From the NCBI GenBank assembly GCA_017853385.1, contig JAFMJR010000008.1, positions 1 to 40,711 of the forward strand: a stretch of DNA of 40,711 nucleotides. The letters are read 5' to 3'. The notes beneath the pieces were generated by a model that was given only the letters and a program-made list of their open reading frames with translations, ran no database searches and had not been told where the DNA came from. Shown piece by piece: positions 8,994 through 16,572 of the stretch (positions are counted from its first letter, which is position 1; each line of letters opens with the position of its first letter). This DNA comes from Ilumatobacteraceae bacterium (GTDB lineage Bacteria > Actinomycetota > Acidimicrobiia > Acidimicrobiales > Ilumatobacteraceae). A program made the translations under genes and the position numbers.

Positions 8994-10142
8994 ATGGTCG
9001 CCCCCAACTCTCACACCTTTGCCGTGATCACTGGGGGCGGTACAAGCGGGCACGTTGTTCCTGCAATCGCAATTGCAGAGTTGCTCGAAGAAGGTGGCCA
9101 TGCAATGTCGTCACTGCACTACATCGGTTCAGATCGGGGAATTGAGTCGACGATGATGCCAGCTTTTGGCATGGCGCACACGTTGCTATCGGTTGATGGA
9201 TTTCAACGGGGCCTCAGCGTGGCAAAAATCAAGCGAAATGTGCTTATGGTGCCCACCATGCTTCGGGCGTTGCGGAAATCAAAAGCAATACTTCAGCAAT
9301 TGAATCCGCAGGTAGTGATTTCCGTTGGTGGGTACGCGAGTATTCCGGCATGTAGGGCAGCGCGAAGTCTTGGAATTCCTGTTGTTGCATGTTCATACGA
9401 TCGAATGCCAGGTTTGGCTACGCGACTGCAATCTCGATACGCGCATCTTTGCGCAATTGCCTATGAGCCAAGTCAATTGCGCAATGCAGTTCTCACAGGT
9501 GCTCCGGTTCGGCGTGAGGTCCGTCAAGCTGATCTGACTTCTTTGCGCGCGGAAGCACGTCGTTCGCTTGGCATTGACTTGCAAGCACGCGTGGTATTGG
9601 TGATGGGTGGATCACTTGGTTCTGCCGTGCTCAATAGGGCAACTGAGTATTTGGTGAAGTCGTTACGAGGCACCGAACATACCTGCGTAATTCATATTGC
9701 CGGTGAGCGATTTATGGATGCTGTGGCTCTGCCCGAAGTGATGCACCATGAAAACGGAGCGATTGCGTATCAGAGAATTGCTTACTCGCACGACATGATT
9801 TCGTTGTATGCGGCTTCTGATGTTGTGGTGTGTCGTGCTGGTGCAAGCACGATTGCCGAAATTTCAACGGTGGGCATTTGTTCAGTGATTATTCCTTGGA
9901 AAGATGCAGCCGAAAATCATCAGCTGATCAACGCGCAGTGGTTGACGAACCACCAAGGCGCGGTGCTTCTGGAAGAGGGTGACTTGACTCAGCACTCTTT
10001 TGCTCAGACGATCACCGAATTGCTTCGCGATGATGAGCAAAGAATTCGCATTGCTCAGCGCGCGCGTGAGCTTGGCAAGGTGCACCGACAAAGCACAATT
10101 GTGCAAGAAATTGATCGAGTGGCAAAGGCGAAGCGCAGATGA
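8994..10142 (+). CDS. murG: Lipid I N-acetylglucosaminyltransferase MurG
   Basis: MurG adds GlcNAc to lipid I, giving lipid II, at the inner membrane face (GT28 family, GT-B fold). The 382-residue protein has the N-terminal GGGTSGHVVPAIA loop, the VGGYASIPA segment that lines the acceptor site, VLVMGGSLGS at the start of the second domain, and CRAGASTIAE for UDP-GlcNAc binding. It starts 3 nt after the ftsW stop and overlaps murC by 4 nt. Confidence 0.96.
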   Translation: MVAPNSHTFAVITGGGTSGHVVPAIAIAELLEEGGHAMSSLHYIGSDRGIESTMMPAFGMAHTLLSVDGFQRGLSVAKIKRNVLMVPTMLRALRKSKAILQQLNPQVVISVGGYASIPACRAARSLGIPVVACSYDRMPGLATRLQSRYAHLCAIAYEPSQLRNAVLTGAPVRREVRQADLTSLRAEARRSLGIDLQARVVLVMGGSLGSAVLNRATEYLVKSLRGTEHTCVIHIAGERFMDAVALPEVMHHENGAIAYQRIAYSHDMISLYAASDVVVCRAGASTIAEISTVGICSVIIPWKDAAENHQLINAQWLTNHQGAVLLEEGDLTQHSFAQTITELLRDDEQRIRIAQRARELGKVHRQSTIVQEIDRVAKAKRR

Positions 10143-11560
10143 AAAGCGAACTGCGCGTAGATCTATCTCGGCCACAACGAATTCATGTTGTAGGAGTTGG
10201 TGGCCCGGGAATGAGTGCTATCGCACAAGTGCTTCACGAAATGGGAAACAGCGTTTCGGGTAGCGATATTAAAGATTCGGTGGTGGTGCAACGGTTACGT
10301 GATCTTGGCGTTGTGGTCAATGTTGGGCACGATGCGCAAGTGGTGAACGGCTGCGATGCAGTTACGGCATCTACTGCAATTCCTCTGACCAATATTGAAA
10401 TGGAGGCGGCGCGAAGTCTTGGGATTGCCGTACTCACTCGAGCGCAAATTCTCGCATCAATTTGTGCGCAAAAATCTGCCATCGGAGTCGCGGGAACTCA
10501 TGGCAAAACAACAACTTCGTCAATGTTGATGACGGTATTGAGGTCGTCTGGAGCCCGTCCAAGTTTCATCATCGGTGGCGATGTGCACGGGTTTGGTACT
10601 GGTGCATCTTGGGATTCGGGGCAACACCTAGTGGTGGAGGCCGATGAAAGCGACGGCACTCACGAACAGTTGCCACTATTTGGAACCATTGTCACCAACA
10701 TTGATATTGATCATCTAGATCATTTTTCAACTTTTGACAATGTGGTGAACAGTTTCGAAAAATATTTATCAAAGATTCATGGTCCCAAAGTTGTGTGCGC
10801 AGATGATCAGCACCTGCAGAAGATGGCGTTGATGCATCATGCGATTACCTATGGAATAGCGCAACCAGCCAATTATGTGGCGAGAAATATTCAACTCGCT
10901 GACGGTGGCTCTCAATTTGATGTAGTCCATTATGGAAAACCTGGACTTGATGGAGTTGAGCTTGGTCGTGTGCAACTGCGATTGCGCGGCAAGCACAATG
11001 TTTCCAATGCGCTTGGAGTTATTGCAATGGCTCACTCACTCGGAATTGATTTCGTGGAAATCAGCAAGTCGCTTTCAGGTTTTAGTGGAGTTGCTCGGCG
11101 CTTTGATTTTCGAGGAGTTGATGATGGCGTGACATTTGTTGACGACTATGCACACCTTCCAACTGAAATTGAAGCCGTGCTCAGTAGCAGTAAAGATTCG
11201 ACAGATACATGGTCGAGGAGAGTGGCTGTTTTTCAACCAAATCGATTTAATCGCATGGAACATATGTCGGGCGCTTATGCAGATTGCTTCACAATGGCTG
11301 ATCACATCGTGATTACCGATATCTATTCATCAGGAACAACCCCCATTCCCGGTGTAACTGGCAAACTGGTCGTTGATGCAATTCTCGATAAACATCCAAA
11401 CGCTTCTGTTGCGTGGAAGCCAACGCGTGGTGAATTGATAGATCACCTTGCTCATACACTTCGCACAGGAGATCTCTGTATCTCTATGGGGTGTGGTGAT
11501 ATTGAATTGCTGCCCGACGAAGTGATTGCTTCACGCATTGCATTAAGAAGTGCCACATGA
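10139..11560 (+). CDS. murC: UDP-N-acetylmuramate:L-alanine ligase MurC
   Basis: MurC adds the first residue, L-alanine, to UDP-MurNAc in the cytoplasm. The 473-residue protein has the N-terminal GVGGPGMSAIA dinucleotide-like loop, the P-loop GVAGTHGKTTTSS, DIDHLDHF, and DDYAHLPTEI. The last motif has Leu where many MurC proteins have a second His. Both ends overlap neighbours by 4 nt (murG before, murB-ftsQ after). Confidence 0.95.
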   Translation: MKSELRVDLSRPQRIHVVGVGGPGMSAIAQVLHEMGNSVSGSDIKDSVVVQRLRDLGVVVNVGHDAQVVNGCDAVTASTAIPLTNIEMEAARSLGIAVLTRAQILASICAQKSAIGVAGTHGKTTTSSMLMTVLRSSGARPSFIIGGDVHGFGTGASWDSGQHLVVEADESDGTHEQLPLFGTIVTNIDIDHLDHFSTFDNVVNSFEKYLSKIHGPKVVCADDQHLQKMALMHHAITYGIAQPANYVARNIQLADGGSQFDVVHYGKPGLDGVELGRVQLRLRGKHNVSNALGVIAMAHSLGIDFVEISKSLSGFSGVARRFDFRGVDDGVTFVDDYAHLPTEIEAVLSSSKDSTDTWSRRVAVFQPNRFNRMEHMSGAYADCFTMADHIVITDIYSSGTTPIPGVTGKLVVDAILDKHPNASVAWKPTRGELIDHLAHTLRTGDLCISMGCGDIELLPDEVIASRIALRSAT

Positions 11561-13788
11561 GCACACCGCATGATTTGCGCAGGCCAGCAACACCAGAAGC
11601 GATAGAGCATGCCGCTGCATTGTTGGGCGGCAAAGCAAAACGTGACGTACAGGTTTCGCAGTACACCACGTACAAAGTGGGTGGGACTGCTGCATTGCAT
11701 ATGCACATCTCATCAATTGATGATTTGTATGCGGTGAGCGCGGCGTTAGCTGAAGTCGAGTTACCGATTTTGGTAATTGGACGAGGTTCTAACTTGCTCA
11801 TTTCCGACTCGGGTTTTTCTGGGCTTGCTCTCACGATGAGTGGACTTGCTGACTATATAGACCTGCCAAATCGGGAAGATGATCCTGAAATGGAACCGAT
11901 TGCATTATTTGGTGGTTCGGTTGCCTTGCCGGTAGCGGCACGTCAGAGCGTTGCACGTGGACTGACAGGTTTTGAATGGGGAGTGGGAGTGCCCGGCTCG
12001 GTCGGTGGTGCAGTTCGTATGAATGCAGGGGGCCATGGTTCAGACATGGCTTCATCGCTGACGTCAGTACGTATGTTTCATTTGCGTAAAGGAATGGAAG
12101 CAAATGTCAACGCAGTTGACCTTGGCCTGCGCTTTCGGGGGTCGGCGCTTGACGATCATCATGTTGTACTGAGCGCAACGGTCGATCTTGAATGGTCAAA
12201 ATCGCCGGAGGCGTCGGAGGCCGAGCTTCAAGAGGTAGTGCGTTGGCGACGTGAAAATCAACCAGGTGGGCAGAACGCAGGTTCGGTTTTTGTCAATCCC
12301 GAGCCAGGCAGGGTTTCAGCTGGTGCCGTCATCGATGAATTGGGTATGCGTGGTTTGCGCATTGGTTCTGCACAGGTTTCAGAGAAGCACGCAAATTTCA
12401 TTCAGGCAGATGAAGGTGGAAGTGCGAGAGATGTCGTTGCTCTTATGGCGGAAGTGCGTCGTCGCGTACGCGAAGAACGCGGGTATGTACTGCGAAGTGA
12501 AATTCGCCTGATTGGTTTCGAAAATGAAACTGATGCCGCAATCGCAGATTTGATTAATAAAGATTCCGAAGTTGGCGTTTCAACGATTCGCTTAGAGCAA
12601 GTGTTTGAAAAGCCAGCGGTTTCAGCTGATGCAACAGATGCATCAATTCCGATCTCTGTGCTCAATGGTGAAGTGGTGCGCATCGTTGATTCGGATGTTT
12701 CTGACGAAGTACTTGAAGAACTTCGAGAAGCATTTGGCAAAGATGCAACGATTGTTCCAATTAGCAGCGCGACTGGTGGACAACCCGTTCAAGTGGCACC
12801 CGAAGGTGGATTAGTTGCTCCACCAACAGAACGTGTGGTGATTGTTGACGATGACCTTCGAATTGTGACAGACGACGATTTCCCTGCAGACACCATGTCG
12901 CAAACGGTGCATCGTGCTCCAACGTCAACACGAGTTGCAATATTTGACGATGAAGTAATTGACGGAGACGAAAGTTTTGGAGGCGACAGCGTTTCTGGCG
13001 CCGTCATTATTGATGGAACGCATTGGACACAGATTGCACCAAGCCGTCGACTGATTAATGCAGTGAAAAAACTTGTCAAATTGCGTGGAGTAAATCGGCG
13101 CAAGCAATTACTGGTTATTGGCGCGTCGTTTGTGGCTGCTTTGTTGCTCACCCTTATTGTGCTGGCATCTCCAATCGTGGCAGTCCGCAATATTGATATT
13201 GAAGGCGTGAAGTACGCAAACGCAACTTTGATTGAAACAGTGTCAAAGAGCCTGCGTGGCAAGTCTGTGCTTACCGTTGACACCAATGCGGCGCAGAAAT
13301 TATTGGAAACCGATCCATGGATCGAATCTGCGCGCATTAAAACCTATTTGCCTGGTCGCGCAGTGATTGAAATCAATGAACGAGTACCTGTCGCATGGTT
13401 TCTTGGCGTGGACAATCAAGGAAGAGTTATTGACCAAGATGGTCGCGTGCTTGCTGTGGTCAATGGCCGCCCAACCGAGTACATGCTGATCGATGGCATT
13501 GGCCCCAATTTGATTGCGGGAGCGATGGCTTCGGAGTCGTACACCGCGGCTGCTCAACTTGCCATGTCGCTTCCAGATGAAATTCGCCCGGTCATCAAAA
13601 ACATGGGTGTCGATGGACCAAACAATGTCACTATGACTCTGATTACAGGCGCTGTTGTGAAGTTTGGTGAGCCAGTGGATCTGCGCAACAAATTGGTCAA
13701 TGTCGTAGTTATTTTGCGCCGCCAAGACATCAACCAAATTGCAGGAATTGATGTCTCTTCAGGCACGCCAGTGGTGTCGTCGCCGTAG
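11557..13788 (+). CDS. murB-ftsQ: Fused MurB (UDP-N-acetylenolpyruvoylglucosamine reductase) and FtsQ division protein
   Basis: One uninterrupted 743-codon frame carries two proteins that are normally separate. Residues about 25-320 are MurB, the FAD/NADPH enzyme that makes UDP-MurNAc: GRGSNLL, GVPGSVGGAVRMNAG, GSVFVNP with catalytic S243, and E315 in the terminal SEIRLIGF. Residues about 320-515 are an acidic, probably disordered linker rich in D, E, V and T. Residues about 517-540 are a transmembrane helix, followed by a POTRA-like domain (VAVRNIDIEGV to INERVPVAWF) and the FtsQ beta domain. Topology fits: MurB and linker in the cytoplasm, POTRA outside. ATG 11557 overlaps murC by 4 nt. No stop, plausible internal start with Shine-Dalgarno, or compositional break was seen between the parts. 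Confidence 0.92.
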   Translation: MSTPHDLRRPATPEAIEHAAALLGGKAKRDVQVSQYTTYKVGGTAALHMHISSIDDLYAVSAALAEVELPILVIGRGSNLLISDSGFSGLALTMSGLADYIDLPNREDDPEMEPIALFGGSVALPVAARQSVARGLTGFEWGVGVPGSVGGAVRMNAGGHGSDMASSLTSVRMFHLRKGMEANVNAVDLGLRFRGSALDDHHVVLSATVDLEWSKSPEASEAELQEVVRWRRENQPGGQNAGSVFVNPEPGRVSAGAVIDELGMRGLRIGSAQVSEKHANFIQADEGGSARDVVALMAEVRRRVREERGYVLRSEIRLIGFENETDAAIADLINKDSEVGVSTIRLEQVFEKPAVSADATDASIPISVLNGEVVRIVDSDVSDEVLEELREAFGKDATIVPISSATGGQPVQVAPEGGLVAPPTERVVIVDDDLRIVTDDDFPADTMSQTVHRAPTSTRVAIFDDEVIDGDESFGGDSVSGAVIIDGTHWTQIAPSRRLINAVKKLVKLRGVNRRKQLLVIGASFVAALLLTLIVLASPIVAVRNIDIEGVKYANATLIETVSKSLRGKSVLTVDTNAAQKLLETDPWIESARIKTYLPGRAVIEINERVPVAWFLGVDNQGRVIDQDGRVLAVVNGRPTEYMLIDGIGPNLIAGAMASESYTAAAQLAMSLPDEIRPVIKNMGVDGPNNVTMTLITGAVVKFGEPVDLRNKLVNVVVILRRQDINQIAGIDVSSGTPVVSSP

Positions 13789-13849
13789 CAAACCCTAGAT
13801 AAGAAGTTGAGGGTCGAGGTGGGTGAGGCTTCCAATGCTGGCCTTGTGG

Positions 13850-13880
13850 GTCAACTAGCCTTTGATGCAACGTCAATTAG
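13850..13880 (+). repeat. Direct repeat GTCAAYTAG in the ftsZ leader
   Basis: GTCAACTAG (13850-13858) and GTCAATTAG (13872-13880) are 22 bp apart start to start, about two helical turns, within the 139-bp gap between murB-ftsQ and ftsZ. The spacing would suit a dimeric regulator on one DNA face, but two 9-bp copies could occur by chance. No confident promoter was found in the gap. Confidence 0.3.
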
Positions 13881-13912
13881 GGCGTGGCAGAGATATCGAG
13901 TAATTCGTTAAC

Positions 13913-13917
13913 GGAGG
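13913..13917 (+). promoter_or_regulatory. Shine-Dalgarno site deciding the ftsZ start
   Basis: GGAGG ends 1 nt before an ATG at 13919 but 10 nt before the ATG at 13928. Only the second spacing works for a ribosome, so the start at 13928 is chosen. Confidence 0.75.
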
Positions 13918-13927
13918 CATGGACAAA

Positions 13928-15031
13928 ATGGCTGGAGCACCGCACAACTTTCTTGCAGTGATCAAGGTGATTGGCGTAGGCGGCGGTGGAATCAACGCAG
14001 TCCAGCGCATGATCGACTCGGGAATGAAGGGCGTTGAGTTCATCGCCATCAACACGGATGCTCAAGCGCTCATGATGAGCGATGCCGAAGTGAAAATTGA
14101 CATTGGTCGTGAATTCACGCGCGGTCTCGGTGCTGGTAGCGATCCTGAAGTTGGTCGCGAGGCAGCAGAGTCAAGCCGCGCAGAAATTGAAGAACTTGTT
14201 GCTGGCGCAGACATGGTGTTCATTACTGCTGGCGAAGGCGGTGGAACGGGAACTGGTGCTGCACCGGTTATCGCAGAAATTTCGCGTGCTGCTGGAGCAT
14301 TGACGGTTGGAATCGTGACTCGTCCCTTCAACTTTGAGGGTCGTCGTCGTGCATTGCAAGCAGAAGCCGGTATTGCAAAGCTGCGCGAAAAAGTTGACAC
14401 TCTGATTGTTATTCCAAATGAGCGCTTGCTCTCTATCTCAAGCGACAAGACAAGTTTGCTTGCAGCGTTTGCATCAGCAGACCAAGTGTTGCTCGACGGA
14501 GTTGTTGGTATTACTGGTCTCATCATGACACCAGGCTTGATCAACACTGACTTTGCAGACGTGAAAATGATTCTGAAAAATGCAGGCACATCATTGATGG
14601 GCATTGGTCGTGGCACTGGAGACAACCGTGCAACAGTTGCTGCAAATGCAGCGATCAATTCACCGTTGCTTGAATCTTCTGTAGAAGGTGCACGCGGCAT
14701 CTTGTTGAATATCGCTGGTCCTTCAGATCTTGGATTGTTCGAAGTAAACACAGCATCTGAAATCATTCATGCAGTTGCGCACCCTGATGCGAACATTATT
14801 TTCGGTTCGGTAATTGATGACGAACTTGACGACGAAGTGAAGATCACTGTGATTGCCGCCGGCTTTGACCGCAACGACAACACCAGCTCGCGTCCACGCG
14901 AGGTTCGCACAGGTGACACTGGTCGCTTGCCAGAGCAGCGGGGAAGTCGTTTGAAGGAGTTGTTCGGTGCAGGTGAAGACCCACTTCGCGACGATGACGA
15001 TGGGCTCGATGTTCCTTCTTTCTTGAAGTAA
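13928..15031 (+). CDS. ftsZ: Cell division protein FtsZ
   Basis: FtsZ is the tubulin-like GTPase that forms the Z ring. The protein (367 residues from ATG 13928) begins [21 protein letters not shown], the usual actinobacterial start, and has the tubulin signature [11 protein letters not shown], the T7 region [10 protein letters not shown] and the conserved C-terminal tail ending DVPSFLK that binds partners such as SepF. A disordered linker of about 50 residues precedes the tail. No ftsA is nearby, consistent with SepF (two genes downstream) acting as the membrane anchor. Confidence 0.97.
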   Translation: MAGAPHNFLAVIKVIGVGGGGINAVQRMIDSGMKGVEFIAINTDAQALMMSDAEVKIDIGREFTRGLGAGSDPEVGREAAESSRAEIEELVAGADMVFITAGEGGGTGTGAAPVIAEISRAAGALTVGIVTRPFNFEGRRRALQAEAGIAKLREKVDTLIVIPNERLLSISSDKTSLLAAFASADQVLLDGVVGITGLIMTPGLINTDFADVKMILKNAGTSLMGIGRGTGDNRATVAANAAINSPLLESSVEGARGILLNIAGPSDLGLFEVNTASEIIHAVAHPDANIIFGSVIDDELDDEVKITVIAAGFDRNDNTSSRPREVRTGDTGRLPEQRGSRLKELFGAGEDPLRDDDDGLDVPSFLK

Positions 15032-15039
15032 ACATCTCT

Positions 15040-15702
15040 TTGGATCAAAACAGCGTCAGTCAAGCTGTTGCCGAAATCCGAGGTCGTATTGACCGTGCGG
15101 GTGGGGCACATGTTGCTCTAGTTGCTGTTACGAAAACTTTTGGCTCTGATGCGTGGCGTTTTGCGCGTGTGGCCGGATGTGATGCGGTTGGTGAAAACTA
15201 CGCTCAAGAGGTGGTGGCAAAAGCTGCCGAGGTGGCGGTCACTGATCGCCTACCCGTTCATTTCATTGGGCAATTGCAAACCAATAAGGTCAAGATGCTC
15301 GCCGACTTTATTGACGTATGGCAGTCGGTCGATCGCGTTTCTGTGATTACCGAAATCGCCAAGCGGTCAAAAAAGCCACTGATTGAGGCGTTCATTCAGG
15401 TGAATCTCACGGATGAGCCTGACAAGGGCGGATGTGACCCATCTGAAGTTGGGTCTCTGCTCGAAGTAGCCCGCGATTCGGGCGTGGCGATTACTGGATT
15501 AATGACTGTTGGTCCAACTAGTGGCGAACCCACGCAAACGCGCCTGGCGTTTCGCAAATTGCGCACTATGGCTAATGACTTCGGATTGCAACAATGCAGC
15601 ATGGGAATGACGGGTGACCTCGAGATTGCAGTTGAAGAGGGAAGCACGATGGTGCGAATCGGTTCAGCCATATTCGGCAACCGTCCATCACCGACTCGGT
15701 AA
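15040..15702 (+). CDS. yggS: Pyridoxal phosphate homeostasis protein (YggS/PROSC family)
   Basis: This family binds PLP without known catalysis and keeps free PLP and amino-acid pools balanced. The 220-residue protein is an alanine-racemase-like TIM barrel: LVAVTKT with the PLP lysine at K32, GENYAQE, HFIGQLQTNK, GLMTVGP, SMGMTGDLEIAV and the terminal RIGSAIFG. TTG 15040, 8 nt after the ftsZ stop, is the first start that retains the whole fold; there is no clear Shine-Dalgarno. In many Actinobacteria a pgeF gene lies between ftsZ and this gene; here it is missing. Confidence 0.93.
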   Translation: MDQNSVSQAVAEIRGRIDRAGGAHVALVAVTKTFGSDAWRFARVAGCDAVGENYAQEVVAKAAEVAVTDRLPVHFIGQLQTNKVKMLADFIDVWQSVDRVSVITEIAKRSKKPLIEAFIQVNLTDEPDKGGCDPSEVGSLLEVARDSGVAITGLMTVGPTSGEPTQTRLAFRKLRTMANDFGLQQCSMGMTGDLEIAVEEGSTMVRIGSAIFGNRPSPTR

Positions 15703-15709
15703 CTTGTTG

Positions 15710-15715
15710 TAACCT
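15710..15715 (+). promoter_or_regulatory. Predicted -10 element for leaderless sepF mRNA
   Basis: TAACCT ends 7 nt before ATG 15723, and sepF has no Shine-Dalgarno. The hexamer begins 8 nt after the yggS stop. This fits the TAnnnT pattern shared by several starts in the window. Confidence 0.55.
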
Positions 15716-15722
15716 CTTGTCG

Positions 15723-16289
15723 ATGTCAATGTTTAGACGAGCAATGGATTACCTGGGTCTTGGACCCGATGACGCCTACGACGATTATGACGCTTCGGTA
15801 GCAGTAGAGCGCCCGTTGCCACGTCGACGACCAGAGCCACGTGGACGCATGGTGCGTCAAGAAGAAGAGTACGACGATTACGAAGAGTACGAAGACGACA
15901 TGGTTGATCCGCGAATGGATCCGCGTGGCCCACGTGCACCTCGCGGAGTGAATACCCGCGCACCTCAGCAGCGCGACGACTCAAGTGTTCAAGTGCGACC
16001 AACTGCGAGTGGTGTGCGTGCACAGCCAACAGTTCGACCACTTTCTGCACAATCTTCGCAACCAGTTGAAGTGCGTCCTACCCGGTACGACCAAGCAAAA
16101 GAAGTTGCAGATTTGTTTAAGAACGGAAACTCGGTGTTGCTCAACATTGGTTCCGCTGACAGCGAAGTTGCACGTCGACTGCTCGACTTCACCAGCGGTT
16201 TGATTTATGGAATGCAAGGAACCATGGAGAAAGTTTCTCCAGGAGTGTTCTTAATCAAACCATTTGGCGCAAGCTCGCCGCGCGGCTGA
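15723..16289 (+). CDS. sepF: Z-ring membrane anchor SepF
   Basis: SepF tethers FtsZ to the membrane and bundles filaments; in Actinobacteria it takes the place of FtsA. From ATG 15723 the protein (188 residues) has an N-terminal amphipathic helix (MSMFRRAMDYLGLG), an acidic D/E/Y-rich and then R/P-rich disordered linker, and a C-terminal SepF core from about residue 115 (YDQAKEVADLFKNG ... RLLDFTSGLIYGMQGTMEKV). A TTG at 15717 would add two residues; the ATG fits a leaderless start. Confidence 0.94.
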   Translation: MSMFRRAMDYLGLGPDDAYDDYDASVAVERPLPRRRPEPRGRMVRQEEEYDDYEEYEDDMVDPRMDPRGPRAPRGVNTRAPQQRDDSSVQVRPTASGVRAQPTVRPLSAQSSQPVEVRPTRYDQAKEVADLFKNGNSVLLNIGSADSEVARRLLDFTSGLIYGMQGTMEKVSPGVFLIKPFGASSPRG

Positions 16290-16290
16290 C

Positions 16291-16530
16291 GTGTTCATCA
16301 TTTGTTCAGCGCTTGAGATTTTCACATTTTTGGTTTACGCACGTGTGATTTTGTCTTGGTTTCCCGCAAATCCAAATGGAGCATTCGGGCAAATTTCACG
16401 AGTTGTGTATCAAATCACTGATCCGGTGTTATTGCCCGTGCGCCGCGCACTACCGCTCGTTGGCCCACTTGACTTGTCGCCAATTGTTGTCGTTATTGGA
16501 TTGCAAATCTTGATGAGCGTTATCTGCTGA
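16291..16530 (+). CDS. yggT: YggT family membrane protein
   Basis: This is a 79-residue membrane protein of the YggT family (DUF167-neighbour type), of uncertain function, often next to sepF. Two hydrophobic stretches flank the family motif ARVILSWFPANP, followed by ITDPVLLPVRRALP. GTG 16291 lies 1 nt after the sepF stop and gives a protein beginning directly with the first membrane segment. A TTG at 16264, overlapping sepF, would add nine basic residues and is less likely. Confidence 0.88.
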   Translation: MFIICSALEIFTFLVYARVILSWFPANPNGAFGQISRVVYQITDPVLLPVRRALPLVGPLDLSPIVVVIGLQILMSVIC

Positions 16531-16558
16531 TAGCAGTGAACCAAGAGTGCCAAAGTCG

Positions 16559-16564
16559 TACACT
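16559..16564 (+). promoter_or_regulatory. Predicted -10 element for leaderless ileS mRNA
   Basis: TACACT ends 8 nt before GTG 16573. No Shine-Dalgarno is present, and the 42-nt gap after yggT is far too short for a T-box leader. Confidence 0.5.
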
Positions 16565-16572
16565 TACGCACC

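Noticed and set aside
13789-13815. ACCCT/AGGGT inverted repeat after murB-ftsQ as a terminator
   Set aside because: Only 5 bp of pairing with a loop of more than 10 nt and no T-tract.
13919-13927. ATG 13919 as the ftsZ start
   Set aside because: It lies 1 nt after GGAGG, too close for ribosome binding; ATG 13928 has proper spacing and the family N-terminus.
14062-14766. 234-residue open frame antisense to ftsZ
   Set aside because: Low-complexity S/A/P/R composition produced by the codon use of ftsZ; no family features.
16531-16572. T-box riboswitch before ileS
   Set aside because: Actinobacterial ileS can have a T-box, but the gap is only 42 nt and no specifier stem fits.
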